From: Capsicum annuum
Taxonomy: Eukaryota; Streptophyta; Magnoliopsida; Solanales; Solanaceae
Reading direction: 5' to 3'
Length of the DNA stretch: 64,000 nucleotides
Assembly (NCBI RefSeq): GCF_002878395.1
Contig: NC_061120.1
Span: 90,933,725-90,997,724, forward strand
The translations under genes and the position numbers were made by a program. The notes beneath the pieces were generated by a model, which was not told the origin of the DNA, ran no database searches, and saw only the letters and a list, made by a program, of their open reading frames with translations. Position 1 is the stretch's first letter. Each line of letters opens with the position of its first letter. Below are positions 42,674-55,089 of the stretch, one piece after another.

Positions 42674-45480
42674 TGTTACGACCCGAGACTATCCCCTAGT
42701 TGTAAAATGGTACATGGAACCACAAGTGATCCTAAGCTAACCCATAAATTGGTGTACTTCTTGATCAACTAATTAAAATTAAATAAAATACTAATTTTAC
42801 TGAGCAGAAATATGATCATCAATAAAGTCTAAATAAATTAAATACTGATAAATTTTACAACATGATAAAACTGAAGAAAGACTAGAATTATATATCATGA
42901 CTCTAACTGACGATCTATAAAGCCTCTACTTTACTGACTGTAGGTAGCTGGGACATGCCTCCAACTTCCACTAATTAATACATAAGAATAATAACAATAT
43001 AGTACATGAACTACAACTGACTGGAGTTCCCAAAATAAGAGAACTCATTATCTGCTAGCTGGAGGCTACAAAGTGGTTGATTATGATGTGTAGGCAAAAA
43101 CTAGTACCTACCTTATGAAATAATGTTTTACATAAATATATATGTCGATCAGTACTTCTAGAATGTACTGAGTAAGTGGGGGTGGATGCAATAATGTAAA
43201 GCTAATTAGGTACATAATCTTAAAACATCCATGCTAAGTGCAAGTAGACTCACCAAGAGACTGAAATAAACTGAAAACTAAAGTATCTTAAAACATGAGT
43301 AACAAACATAATCTAATAAACTGGTGAATCACTACACTTAGTTCCTTAAACTCTTTACTTTTGTAGAATAAGTAGATCCGAGGCTGGGAAGCAGTAAAAC
43401 ATAAATACTGTATGTAATTCTCATGTGAAGCTGAACATACTGTAAAACTGAACTGAGGATCATGTATGGATACTGAGCATGAAAACATAAACATGTAAAA
43501 CTGAGAATACAAGACCAACCATAAACATATTTCTAAGATAATCTGTAATCTAAAAGACTGAAATTTGTATAATTGAGTAATTAAAAATTTGGATGCTTGA
43601 TCAAGTAAACCTGAGTTGGGATACACTGAATACTAACTGAAACTATGGGAGGTATTATGTAGTCGTTATGCCCCAATCTGAGCTAATTAGGGTCCAACCT
43701 ATAACCCTAGATGGAAGGGTGTTAGTACCGTGCCACAGATACTAACACTGGTTGTGTGGATCCACTAATCTAATGTTCCGAAGGACTGGAGAGTCAGTCC
43801 TAAATTAGTAGTAACCCTTAAGAGAGTGTCAGTCCTAAACTGGTGGGTGACATCTCATAATCTTACACTGGCTATATTGTTCTGAAACTTAAGGACTGCT
43901 ACTAAGGACCCGGTCCTAAATAGTGAGATAGCCCCCATCCCTAGGTTTGCTCGGTGCTAAATCCTACTCCCAACTGAAAGACACTGGTACTGAACTAAAC
44001 TAAATCTAACTGAACATTATTTCAGATAGTGCTTATAATAACCATGACTATCTGAGTATAATGATAAGATTCATGGCTTAAGTGACTTATTACTTGAAAA
44101 TCTAAAATCATTTAAACACATAGGTATTGGGTATTCATAACCCGCCAACACTGAATGATCATAAGAAATGATAACAAAGCTTTTAAAACTATAATATGGA
44201 ATCATAGTTCAAAGACCCAAAATATAAGCGTTTCATCAAACATGTGAGGATAATGAACTTGGAAATGGGGATATATTAAAACATACAAAAAAAATATCTT
44301 GACATAGTTTAATTCATAATTCGAGATTGTGACATGAAATTGATTGAACATGACATGGGAATATGAATTTAAAACAAGAAATAACTTAATTCACTTAGAA
44401 ACACTTGTAACCATGACTTGTACTTGAATTGCTAGGAAGTTCGTGGATTAATTCATGAGTTTCATGGAGGATTTCATAAAGTAGGAACAGAACCATGCTT
44501 CAAATTTAAAATAGGGTTTTTAGCCTCAATGGGTGAAAGGGACACATTGATGAATACCCCACATACCTTAATTTTCTTGACTTATGAAGAAAGCTTGAAT
44601 CTTAAGACTTGAATGCTGAAATTGTGAAGGAAACCCTATTCTTGATGTTTCTTGATGTTTCTTAAATATTTTCTTGAACTTGGAAGCTTAAATTCTTGGA
44701 TTCTAGGGGAAAGAAAACTTGAATTTCTTGTTTGGGAAGAAACCTTAATCTTATTGTTCTTAAGAGTGAGAGAAGAAATGACATGTTAAGTGATTGAAGA
44801 TGGGGGGGAAATAATGTCTTCTCATGTTTTTAAGTAATGGGGCTTGGGTTTTGAGGTGAAGAAAAGACCAAAATACCCCTACAAAAGAAAATAAAATTGT
44901 TGGAATTTCTTTAGTTGACGACTTGGTTGATGGCTTGCCAACTAGTTGATAGCTTGTCAACCTAGTCGTCAAATCCTCTTCATGTTCTAGTTATGGTTGA
45001 TGGTTTCTCAACCTATTCATCAACTCTTTCAGTGATACTGGTTAAGATTGACGACTTGGTTGATGGCTTGTCAACTAGTTGATAGTTTGTCAACCTAGTC
45101 GTCACCTTGATGACAAATGGACATGCTGAGGTAAAATGATCATAACTTTCCACTCTGATGTTGGATTAAGGTGAAAACAAATGCTTGGAATGCGACTAGA
45201 ATATATTTCATTTGATATATAGTAGGACACCTGAATCAATAAATTCTAGAAGATACACTCATTTAATGTTTGCCCTTGTAGGATCAAATACAAAAACTCA
45301 ATCGATAAAATATTCTCAACTCAACTTTGGTCTAATTTTTTCCAATGATCATGATTCACATCAAAAACACTTTATACACAAGATAAATGATCATGACACA
45401 TATATTCACATAGGAATCATGGGATTAAAACACGTAGAAATGATGGTTCGAATTCTAACCAGAAAATGCAGGGTGCTATA
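42674..45480 (-). repeat. 3' LTR of element D
   Basis: Starts TGTTACGACCCGAGACTATC on the plus strand and ends ATGCAGGGTGCTATA, a mutated GTGTTACA. It aligns with 48705-50870 and 63229-63859, differing by perhaps 10-15 % by eye. Confidence 0.92.
44915..45104. repeat. Repeated hairpin-forming GTTGA/TCAAC motif in D's LTR
   Basis: TTGACGACTTGGTTGA (44915-44930) pairs with TCAACCTAGTCGTCAA (44957-44972), 15 of 16 bases complementary. The loop contains CAACTAGTTGAT. The structure recurs at 45048-45104, where the loop centre is the perfect palindrome TCAACTAGTTGA. The other LTR has it at 63293-63352, so it belongs to the LTR itself. Confidence 0.85.
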
Positions 45481-46105
45481 TTATCCCCCTTGGAATTATT
45501 TGTCCTTGAATGATGGATAGGAACTTATTGAAACTTTAGAATTATGAAATAACGTACACATGACATATCTGCTAATGTAGGATGTAGCTGAGCCGAAACA
45601 TTAAAACTTCCATTGTGAAACCAATTTTTGAGCTGACTTGACTTTATTGACTATAAGGAGCTAATTCATGCTGAGGATTTAGAACTCATTTGAAATATTC
45701 ATGATATGATCATACACATACAATTGAGAAGCGATAACTGATGCAACAAAATACCAAGAGTTTTATACATGTAGAAATAATGATCCAAATTCTAGCTCAA
45801 AAATGCGGGGTTTTACATTATCCCCCTTTGGAATCATTCATCCTCGAATGATGGGTAGGAACGTATTAAAACTTAAGAATTATGGAATAAGATACACATA
45901 CATGTCTGCTAATAAGGGATGTAGCTGAGCAGAAACATTAAGACTTCCATTATGAAATTAATTTCTGAGATGACTCGACTTTATTGACTATAAGGAACTG
46001 ATTCATGCTGAGAGTTTAGAACTCACTTGAAATGTTCATGATATGATCATACATATACAACTGCAAAGCGATAACTGATACAATAAAATCCTAAGAGTTA
46101 CTGAG
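45424..46105. repeat. 337-bp tandem duplication across D's LTR/polypurine-tract junction
   Basis: The junction phrase (GCAGGGTGCTATA followed by TTATCCCCCTTGG) at 45468-45493 recurs at 45805-45830 as GCGGGGTTTTACA followed by TTATCCCCCTTTGG. About 290 bp downstream of each junction also match. The duplicated unit thus contains an LTR end, the purine tract and adjoining interior. The copies are diverged, so the duplication is old and may have been carried by the transposing element. Confidence 0.88.
45481..45500 (-). other. Polypurine tract of D (outer copy)
   Basis: The minus strand reads CCAAGGGGGATAA just before the LTR start TATAGC (from TGTAAC). A second copy, CAAAGGGGGATAA, lies at 45818-45831 before an intact TGTAAA. 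Confidence 0.75.
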
Positions 46106-48692
46106 GATGGAATAAAGCACGTAACTTCTCATTAGGAATTGTCCCCCAACAAAACATGTATAGGAATCAAAAGGAAAGGTTTTCATGGCTTCACCAAGTA
46201 CATTATGTAAGCACGAATCATGAGACGACGAGACTGAGGGCGTACAATGGGTATTACATTGTCTGTGTTGAAATACTTGAAAAATCAAGATCATTCACTG
46301 AACACTTATGAACTGAGTCATGACTAAATAGCTGAACCTAATACGTGATGCATGGTCTAAACTGAATTTGCAACTTACATGTATGTGAACAAATTACCTC
46401 ATGGAATAGCCATATTCATGAAAATTCGGGTAGTAATACTAGATGGAAAGATCAAAAACCATAGGAACTTGTCTGTCTGACTGCTGAACTGAATTGCTGG
46501 CTATACGAACTGAATTACACAGAAAGCCTATCCTCAACTGGAGTATTTATTCAATAATATTTCTAAGAAGTTCTAATAATATTAGGAGAAAAGAATCTTA
46601 GCCATGATCTGAGTAAGGAATCTTAATATGGCTACAACTCTGTAACATGGAACATAGGCCTATGAAACATAAGCTGGGATAGAATTACTAGGCCTTAGGC
46701 ATAACAACTGCCTGATTCAAACTCAGCCTCACTCCTTAAATACTCGCATGGGTATATATAACTACTACAGCCCAAGTTTGAATTGAGCTACTTACTCTCA
46801 CCATGTTCAACCCTAACTAAAAATCACAAGGTACTATATAAAACACCATAATACTAGTCTGAACCATAAATTCAATACCCTATGTGTTGTCATAATTCTC
46901 ATCCCACAAATAATTCTCATTACATTTTCAACAATTAAATTCAACCTTTTACTAGGAATTCACTAGCGCATAATGCATTTATCCACTTATCTACATATAA
47001 GCATGATGTTCAAGCCTATCATTATAACCACACATAAACTTCTAAGAAAACAACCCACCAAAGCATATTTTCCATATTCTCTTACACCTCTATCAATAAA
47101 AACTTTCTCGCGCTGTACTTAAGAAGCCACACCTAGAATTCTCAACTAACCATGACATGTATCAAAAGCTCTACCTCAATCATCCTTCAAACTAATAGCC
47201 TTACATAAAAAAAGCATACAACAATCTTTTCTCAACAATAATATTTACTATCTCCATCTAAACCATTAATTATTTTATAAGGAAAGGTCACTAAAAGGTT
47301 AGAACATGAGATCCTAAAGCATGAAAGGATACTATGCATAACTTTTACACTTAACTGAGGCTTGAGGAATAGAGTATCAAAAGCATGAATTCATTAAAGA
47401 GATCTAAACTGAGGACATATAAGGCATAATCTGAATTTTGTTGATCATTATAACATACTATGAGTTCTGGGAACTGAGCATATTGTAAAGCATAGGTACA
47501 TAAGTCATGAGCTGCATGACCTAAGTTTGGAGTTCATAAATTCATGGAACATGATTCGTAATGCTGAGCTAACTGGAACTTCTTATACTAGGAACTAGAA
47601 GCATACATAATTTTCTATAATGTGCATGAATATAAGCTATGATTATGGAGATTACATGTAAGGTATGAGTAGATATTGTAATGACTGAAGTAAAAAAAAA
47701 TTATTGAGATAAGAGTGGGTTGGGCGTCATCCTCCCTTACTATAGTTCTACAACATACTAGCATAACTACTAGAATTTGAAAGCCTGACTTGGTAACTTG
47801 TTCTATTATCTCTCCCATAGGATCAAGCCATCATTCTTAGTTTGTGGACCCCTTTTAAATAAACTCTGAACTGGACTGCAACCACAGTACTCTAGAGTCC
47901 AAGATATAACAATACACATCAATAACCTTGAGCCCATAACTTAGCTGGTAAGAAGATTACATACTACATTACTAGCCTCATTCACACTTATCAACTGAAG
48001 GGTGATATCTAAGCACATACACTTTATAAACTAAGAAATACTACAATCCCATATCACATTGGGTATATCTCTAAACATACCCACATTATCATACTAAATT
48101 TCAAATTTTAATAAACTTAAGTTCTTACCTACACCATTTTAAGCCTACTAATTCACTTTTCATACAGCTAGCCCCGCGGATATAAAGTCTACCGAATCTA
48201 GGCAAACACTATCTCCATTATACTACTTCTAAACTTCTAGGTTCATACTTTTAACTCTAGGTCATATTTTACCATAGGATTCTGAGAAGGGATTTGAAAG
48301 CACATCTAAATTTGTCTTAGTGCATGATTTTCATAAATATGAATGAATTCCTTCAAACTTCATAACTTAAAAGCACTGATAGGATACATTCAAGCCTATG
48401 TACAATCCCATAACTATCTGTGGAGACTATCTGAGAAAACTCTATCTGTAGAGATTTAAGCTTCACTATTTCTATTGTCTCAAGAATAAGGCGAAGTTGA
48501 CACGAATGGATTAACATGAGAATCTGCATATGTTCCTTAGAGAACACTTCTACTGCACGATATAAGACATGAAAGAAAGAAAACATTTCTTAAATGTCCT
48601 GTAGCCTCCCAAAGAAAAGTACAGATGTCTCTATACCATTTTGTAAGACTCTACTAGACAAGACTTCATAGAAACTCTAGGACACTTGAAAT
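46106..48692. other. Non-coding interior of element D
   Basis: About 2.6 kb, A/C-rich on the plus strand, with no gag or pol. Minus-strand frames at 46091-46294 and 47615-47818 (EIIEQVTKSGFQILVVML) match no family I recognise. The right end (48580-48692) is homologous to the leaders of C and E. Confidence 0.6.
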
Positions 48693-48704
48693 TTCGCTCT
48701 GAAT
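48693..48704 (-). other. Decayed primer-binding site of D
   Basis: The minus strand reads AATTCAGAGCGA beside the LTR end, a remnant of the initiator-Met tRNA site TGGTATCAGAGC seen more fully in C and E. Confidence 0.55.
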
Positions 48705-50870
48705 TGTCATGACCCAAGACTACCCCCTAGTCGTAACACGGTGCTTAGAACCAAAAGTCATCCCAAGCTAACGCATGAACTAACGAACTACTTGAGCAAC
48801 TAATTCAAATTATATAAAATACTTATTTTACTAAGAGAAAACATGATCATGAATAAATGCTAAATAAATAAAATACTGATAAATTTTACAACATGATAAA
48901 ACTGAAGAAAGACTCAAATTACATATCTTGTCTCTGACTGACTATCTATGAAGCTTCTACTTTACTAACTGTAGGTTGCTGGGATATGCTTCTAACTACC
49001 ACAAATCAATACATAAGAATAATAAAAATATAGTATATGAACTACAACTGATTGGAGTACCCAAAATAAGAGAACTCATCATTTGCTAGCTGGAACATGC
49101 AAACCGGCTGATTATGATGTACAGGCTACAACTGGTACCTACACTATGAGACAATGTTGCACATGGACATATATGTGGATCAATACTTTTGGAATATACT
49201 AATTAAGTGGGGGTTGATGCAATAATGTAAATCTGATTAGGTACATAATCTTAACACATGCATACTAAGTGCAAGTAGAATCACGAAAAGACTGAAATAA
49301 ATTGAAAACTAAAGTAACTTAAAGTATGAGTAACAAACATAATCTGATAATCTAGTGAATCACTACACCTAGTTCCTTAAAATCCTTAATTTTATAGAAT
49401 AAGTAGATCTAAGGTTGGGAAGCGGTAAAACATGAATACTGTATGTAAATCTCATGTAAAGCTAAACATATTGTAAAACTGAAATAAGGGTCATGTATGA
49501 ATACTGAGCATGAAAACATGAACATGTAAAATTGAGAATGCATGACCAAGCATAAACATTTTTCTAAGATAATCGGTAATCTAAAAGACTAAAATCTGTA
49601 TACCTTAATAACTAAAAATTTGGATGCTTGGTTAAGCAAACCTAAGCCGGGATACACTGGATACTGATTGAAATTGTGGGAGGTATAATGTAACCGACAT
49701 ATCCTAATATGAGCTAATCGGGGCCCAACCTATAACCCCAGTTGGAAAGGTGTCAGCACTGTGCCATAGGTTCTAACATTGGTTGTGTGGATCCACTAAT
49801 CTGACGTCCTGAAGGGCTAGAAAGTAATTCCTAAACTGTCGGTGATCCCTAAGAGAGTGTTATTCCGAAACTGGCGGGTGACATCTCATAATCTTATGCT
49901 GGCTATGTAGTTCTAGAACTTAGGGACTTCTACTGAGGACCCATTCTTAACTGGCGAGTGAGACCCCATCTGTAGGTTCGCTCAGTGCTAAAGTTTACTT
50001 CCAACTAAAAGACACTGGCACCGAACTAAACTAAATTTAGCCTAACATTAGTTCAGATAGTGCTCATCATGACCATGAATATTTGAGTATAATGATAAGA
50101 CTCATGGCTTAACTAACTTATTACTTGAAAATCTAAAATCATGTAAACACTAGGTATCGGGTGTTCATAACTCGTCACCACTGAATGATCATAAGATATG
50201 ATAACAAAGCTTTTTAAAACTATAATATGAAATCATGGTTCAAAGACCCTAAACATTAGCATTTCATCAAACATGTGAGGATCATAAACTTGGACATGAG
50301 GACATATTAAAACATGCAAAAACAATATCTTGACATAATTTAATTCATAATTCGAGACTGTGACATGAAATCAATTGAACATGACATGGGAATTTGGATA
50401 TAAAATATGAAATAGATCGATTCACTTGGAAAAACTTGTAACCATGCTTTGTACATGAATTACTAGGAACTTCACGGATTAATTTATGAGTTTCATGGAG
50501 GATTTCATAAAATAAGAATAGAACCATGCTTCAAATTTAAAATAAGGTTTTTGGCCTCAATGGGTGAAAGGTATCCATTGATGAATACCCCAGATACCTT
50601 TATTTTCTTTACTTGTAAAGAAATCTTGAATCTTGGGACTTGAATGATGAACTTGTGAAGAAAACCCTATTCTTGATATTTCTTGAAGATTTTCTTAAAC
50701 TTGGAAGATTAAATTCTTGGATTCTTGGGAAAAGGAAACTTGAATTTCTTGTTCTTAGGAAGAAACCCTAATCTTATTATTCTTGAGAGTGGGAGAAGAA
50801 ATAACATGTTAAGTGAATGAAGATGGGGGAAAACTAATGCCTTCTCATGTTTTTAAGTTGTGGGGGTTGG
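48705..50870 (-). repeat. 5' LTR of element D, left part
   Basis: Begins TGTCATGACCCAAGACTACC and aligns with the first 2.2 kb of 42674-45480. It is cut by E after GTTGG (50866-50870). The remainder is at 63229-63859. Confidence 0.92.
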
Positions 50871-53341
50871 TTTAACACCCCGAGCGTACACCCTAGGTAT
50901 CATACAGTGCTTACAGTCCCGAGGGACCACAAGCTAACCCATGAGATGGTACCTTTTGTGAGAACTGAATAATAATATCATAATTGCGGAAAACATCTTA
51001 TATTGCCATAAGGTTTTATCACTGAATCAATACTGAAATATGAATCTATAGAAAAACTGACTAAATCTGATTAAATATTGATAAACTGACATGTCAACTA
51101 AAAATCCAAATACTGAATAACTAACTCTAATGTTTGAAAAGCCTCTAAAACTGACTGACTGAACATGAGTTGATGGGACAGGCCCATAACAAACTCTGCT
51201 AAATACTAAAATAGAGATATGAAGTAAAATAATTTGTCCTTAAATAATGAGGACACACCACTGCTACTGTACTACTGATAGCCTAAGAAGTGAAGTCTAA
51301 GTACGGTTCGGGAACTGAGCGTCAGAACCTATGATATAATACATCATAATGCAAAATAAAGGTATGCGATCAGTACTTTGAATGTACTGGTATTCTAAAT
51401 GAGCAGGCTGATATGTATGGTTGTATGAGCGGAACTAATAATTAATAGAATAGGCATGTAAAACATGAAGTACTGAGTAAAGGACATAGAATCTGTAGAT
51501 ACTAAAAATAGGAAGAATTTATAGATACTAAGTATGCATGAAAGTCTGTAAATACTAGGGAAACGTGAAAATCTATAGACATTGGGGATGCATGACCAAG
51601 CATATAACAGGTACTGAGTAAAATCTGTAAATTAAAATACTAAAAAATACTGATATCTGTATTGCTTTGGTCAAACAACACTAAGATTGCATAACTGATC
51701 TGGAACTGTAACTGAGATTATATCTGAGACTGTGTGAGGTATCATCTAACTGATATGCCCCAATCTGAGTTAATCGGGATCCAACTTGTAACCCCAGTTG
51801 GAAGGGTGTTAATACCGTGCCACGGGTACTAACGCTGGCTGTGTGGATTCACTAAATGGATATAATGTCCAAAGGACTAAGGTGTCAAGCCTGAACTGAT
51901 GGGTTACCCCTACAAGATAGTCAACCCTAATCTGACGGGTGACTTCTCATATCCTATGCTAGCTACGTAGTTCAGGAGTCTATGGACTGCTACTAACGAC
52001 TCTTCCTATCTTATAGGGAAGCTGCCATCCCTACACTCGATTGGTGCTAAGTCCTACTCCTAATTGAAAGACACCAAAATACTAGGCTGTTCTGAGTTTA
52101 ACTGACTGATATCTGACTATTCTGATAATGCTCATAGTATGTTCTGAAGACTATTCTGTAATATACTGAAATTAAACTACATAACAGCTATGATTTTTGG
52201 GTATTCAATACCCCAGGGACTCAAAAACAATAATGGAATAATGACACTAAAGTTTGGAGGACAAAGCATGAAGCCTTTTATTAAATCAATCTCTCTTGTA
52301 GGTATTTTATCAAACACTGGTAGTTCAAGGTTAAAAACAATCATAGGAAGGTCATAAAACTTATGGAATAGCATGAATTCAACATAATAGATCTAAATCA
52401 TGGTTTAATTCAATAAATAATAATATAAAAACATAGAGGATTGAATGATATAAATAATTTCATGGTAACATCGTATAAAATAAATAGTACAAGGAGGTTC
52501 ATGGATGAAATCATAATTTAAAATCAAATAGCTTGAAAATATTATAACTTGGTAATTAAAATAGGATATTTGGATTCCATGGATGAAACAAATCCATGGA
52601 TAAACATCTAAAATACCTAAGATAATGAATTTTATGAGGTTCTTGGTGAGTTCTTGAGGATTGGTCTTGAATTTGAGAGCTAGAATTTCTTATTCATGGA
52701 AAAGGGGATCTTTAATTTGAGAGGAAATAGAATAATGAATGATTATTTAGATCAATTGGGGCCGAATTTCATGTTTTAGGATGAGTTTAGGGCTTAGGAA
52801 AAAGACCCAAATATCCTTAAATGGATTTAAAATGTAAGATGAAAACTGACCATCCTGATTTTTGGTCTTTGCGCGGCGTGCCACTATTGCGCCAAGCCAC
52901 TAGAAATGGAAAATTGGGACTTGGAAAAACACCGTGACATGGAGCTATCATGGTAAGCCTTTGGAATGCCAATTTGGCTACCTCCATAACGCGCCACCAT
53001 TGGGAAGGCGCCCACTAGAAATTGCCAAACTGGAAATTGGCCTACTCCACAACGCGCCATCATTATGGAGTCACACTGAAAATTAACAATTGTCATTTAG
53101 ACAGTCTCCGCGACGCACTAAGGGTTAAAATGACGATGTTTAATGACTGAAAATTAAAATTGCCATAACTTTTTACCCGATTATCGAATTTTGGCGAATT
53201 TTATATCGTTGGAAAGCTAATTGAATTTCCTGCGAAATGGCAAGATCTAAACTAAAAAAATAACGAGTGTTATAAAATTTTTATTCATAAATACTCATGC
53301 ACTAGGACTTAGATTATTCTAGGGAAATATGGGGACTTACA
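50871..53341 (-). repeat. 3' LTR of element E
   Basis: Starts TTTAACACCCCGAGCG (TG mutated to TT) and ends GGGGACTTACA. A GC-rich part near 52870-53120 with GCGCGGCGTG, AACGCGCCACC and AACGCGCCATC contrasts with the AT-rich remainder. Confidence 0.93.
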
Positions 53342-53360
53342 GTATCTCCCCCGTGGGATC
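53342..53360 (-). other. Polypurine tract of element E
   Basis: The minus strand reads GATCCCACGGGGGAGATAC directly before the LTR start TGTAAG. Confidence 0.88.
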
Positions 53361-53542
53361 ATTCATCCTCGAATGAAACTGGTTAAGCTGAGGAAAGTTG
53401 TTGGGCTGAGTTTACACACTGAACATACATATCTGATGCATAGAATGCATAACTGAATTGATTTTTAAATGCACGATTGATATGAAAATGATGTGCAACT
53501 AAACTGGGTATGATAAGGACAAATATTAAGAAGATTGATACC
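53361..53542. other. 3' untranslated interior of E
   Basis: A short non-coding stretch between the chromodomain stop and the purine tract. It includes the CATTCATCCTCGAATGAA palindrome-like phrase also seen in D at 45840-45854. Confidence 0.6.
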
Positions 53543-54860
53543 TTATACTGAATCTGAATTCGCGAAGAAAAGATGAGGGTACTTGGTTAGCATATTTGAT
53601 TTTACTTCCCAAGTGGCTCCCTCAATGGATGGATTCCTCCAAAGAACTTTGATCAATGGAACTCTTATTCTACGAACTTGATGATCAAGAATTTCGACTG
53701 GAACTTTCTCGATGGAAAGATTGTTTTGAATATCTATACTTTTTAAGGGAACAACTACAGCTGGATCACCAATACACTTCTGCAACAATGAGATATGGAA
53801 CACTGGGTGTACTGAGGATAGATCTGAAGGCAACTCAAGCTCGTAAGCAACTTTTCCAAAATGACTAAGAATTCTGAAGGGACTGACATATCGGGCACTG
53901 AGTTTCCCTTTTTTGCCAAATCTCTTCACTTCCTTCATGGGAGAGATTTTCAAGTACACAAAATCACCGACCTCAAACTCAAGATCCTTCTTCTCACATT
54001 TGTGTACAATTTTTGTCAACTCTATGTAGCCCTAATCCTTTCTCTAACCAACTGAACCTTCTCTAATGCATCAAACACCAAGTCAGGCCCTACTACTACG
54101 GCCTCACCTACTTTAAACCAACCAGTTAGTGATCTACATCTCCTACTATAGAGAGCCTCAAATGGAGCCATACGAATACCAGAATGATAGTTGTTATTGT
54201 ATGTGAACTCAATCAAAGGCAAGTGGTCATCCCAACTACCTTTAAAATCAACTAGGCATGCTCTCAGCATATCCTTAAGAGTCTTAATGATCCTTTCTGC
54301 TTGACCGTCTGTCTGAGGGTGGAAAGCTTTACTGAGATGGACTTGGGTACCAAGACCCTTTTAGAATTCTTTCTAGAAATAAAAAGTAAAATGGGTTCCT
54401 CTATCTGAGATTATAGATAAGGGGACACCGTGCGATCTAACCAACTCTCTGAGATAGAGTTTGGCATAGTCCTCCACTAAATAAGAGGTATGGACTGGAA
54501 AGAAATGAGATGATTTGCTCATCTTGTCTATAATAACCCAAATAGAATCATGCTGATGATGGGTACGAGGCAAACCCATCATAAAGTCTATGTTAACTTC
54601 CTCCCACTTCCAAGTAGTACTACTGAACTCCTACATAGACCCACTAGGTTTCTGGTGCTCAATCTTAACTTGCTGACATGTAGAGCACTTAGCCACAAAC
54701 TTTGCAATATCCCTCTTCATCCCAATCCATCAATAGATCTCCCGCAAATCACGGTACATCTTAGTGGCCCCTAGATGAATAGAGTAATGGGCACCATGTA
54801 CTTCTGCAAGAATTCATTTCCTCAAGTCATCTACACCAGGCACACATAATCTAACCTGAC
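53543..54860 (-). pseudogene. Integrase and chromodomain of element E
   Basis: An HHCC zinc region opens it (AHYSIHLGATKMYRDL, then KCSTCQQVK, around 54680-54800). The catalytic core has VNIDFMMGLP (first Asp, about 54590), SIISDRGTHF (second Asp, about 54400) and DGQAERIIKTLKDML (Glu, about 54290). The C-terminal part at 53543-54019 has LKISPMKEVKRFGKKGKLS, then PFRILSHFGKVAYELELP, and ends in a chromodomain: VEILDHQVRRIR, KVLWRNPSIEGATWEVKSNM. Stops near 54374 and 54362 replace codons of the family. In active relatives the chromodomain steers insertion toward heterochromatin. Confidence 0.93.
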
Positions 54861-55089
54861 AAAACAACACACTATCTCCCCCTTGGGAGAAAACCTCCAC
54901 TTTCTGATCTCTGACTGATTCTTTCCACTTAACTAGACTAGGATCTCAATCCTTTTTTTCCTTCACCTCAGAAACTAGAGATGATTCGAAGCTACTTTGC
55001 ACCTACACACTACCCTTTGCTGAGTCGACTAAGTGGACATTTAGTCGGGCAAGTTGATGGACTTCCTGAGCTAACTGCTTCTAACCATC

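Noticed and set aside
43288..43626. 112-codon minus-strand frame
   Set aside because: Lies inside D's LTR. The same place in the other LTR copy does not keep it open.
45212..45520. 102-codon plus-strand frame
   Set aside because: Antisense to the LTR end and purine tract of D. It is a chance frame, although part of it recurs at 63530 because the LTR is duplicated.
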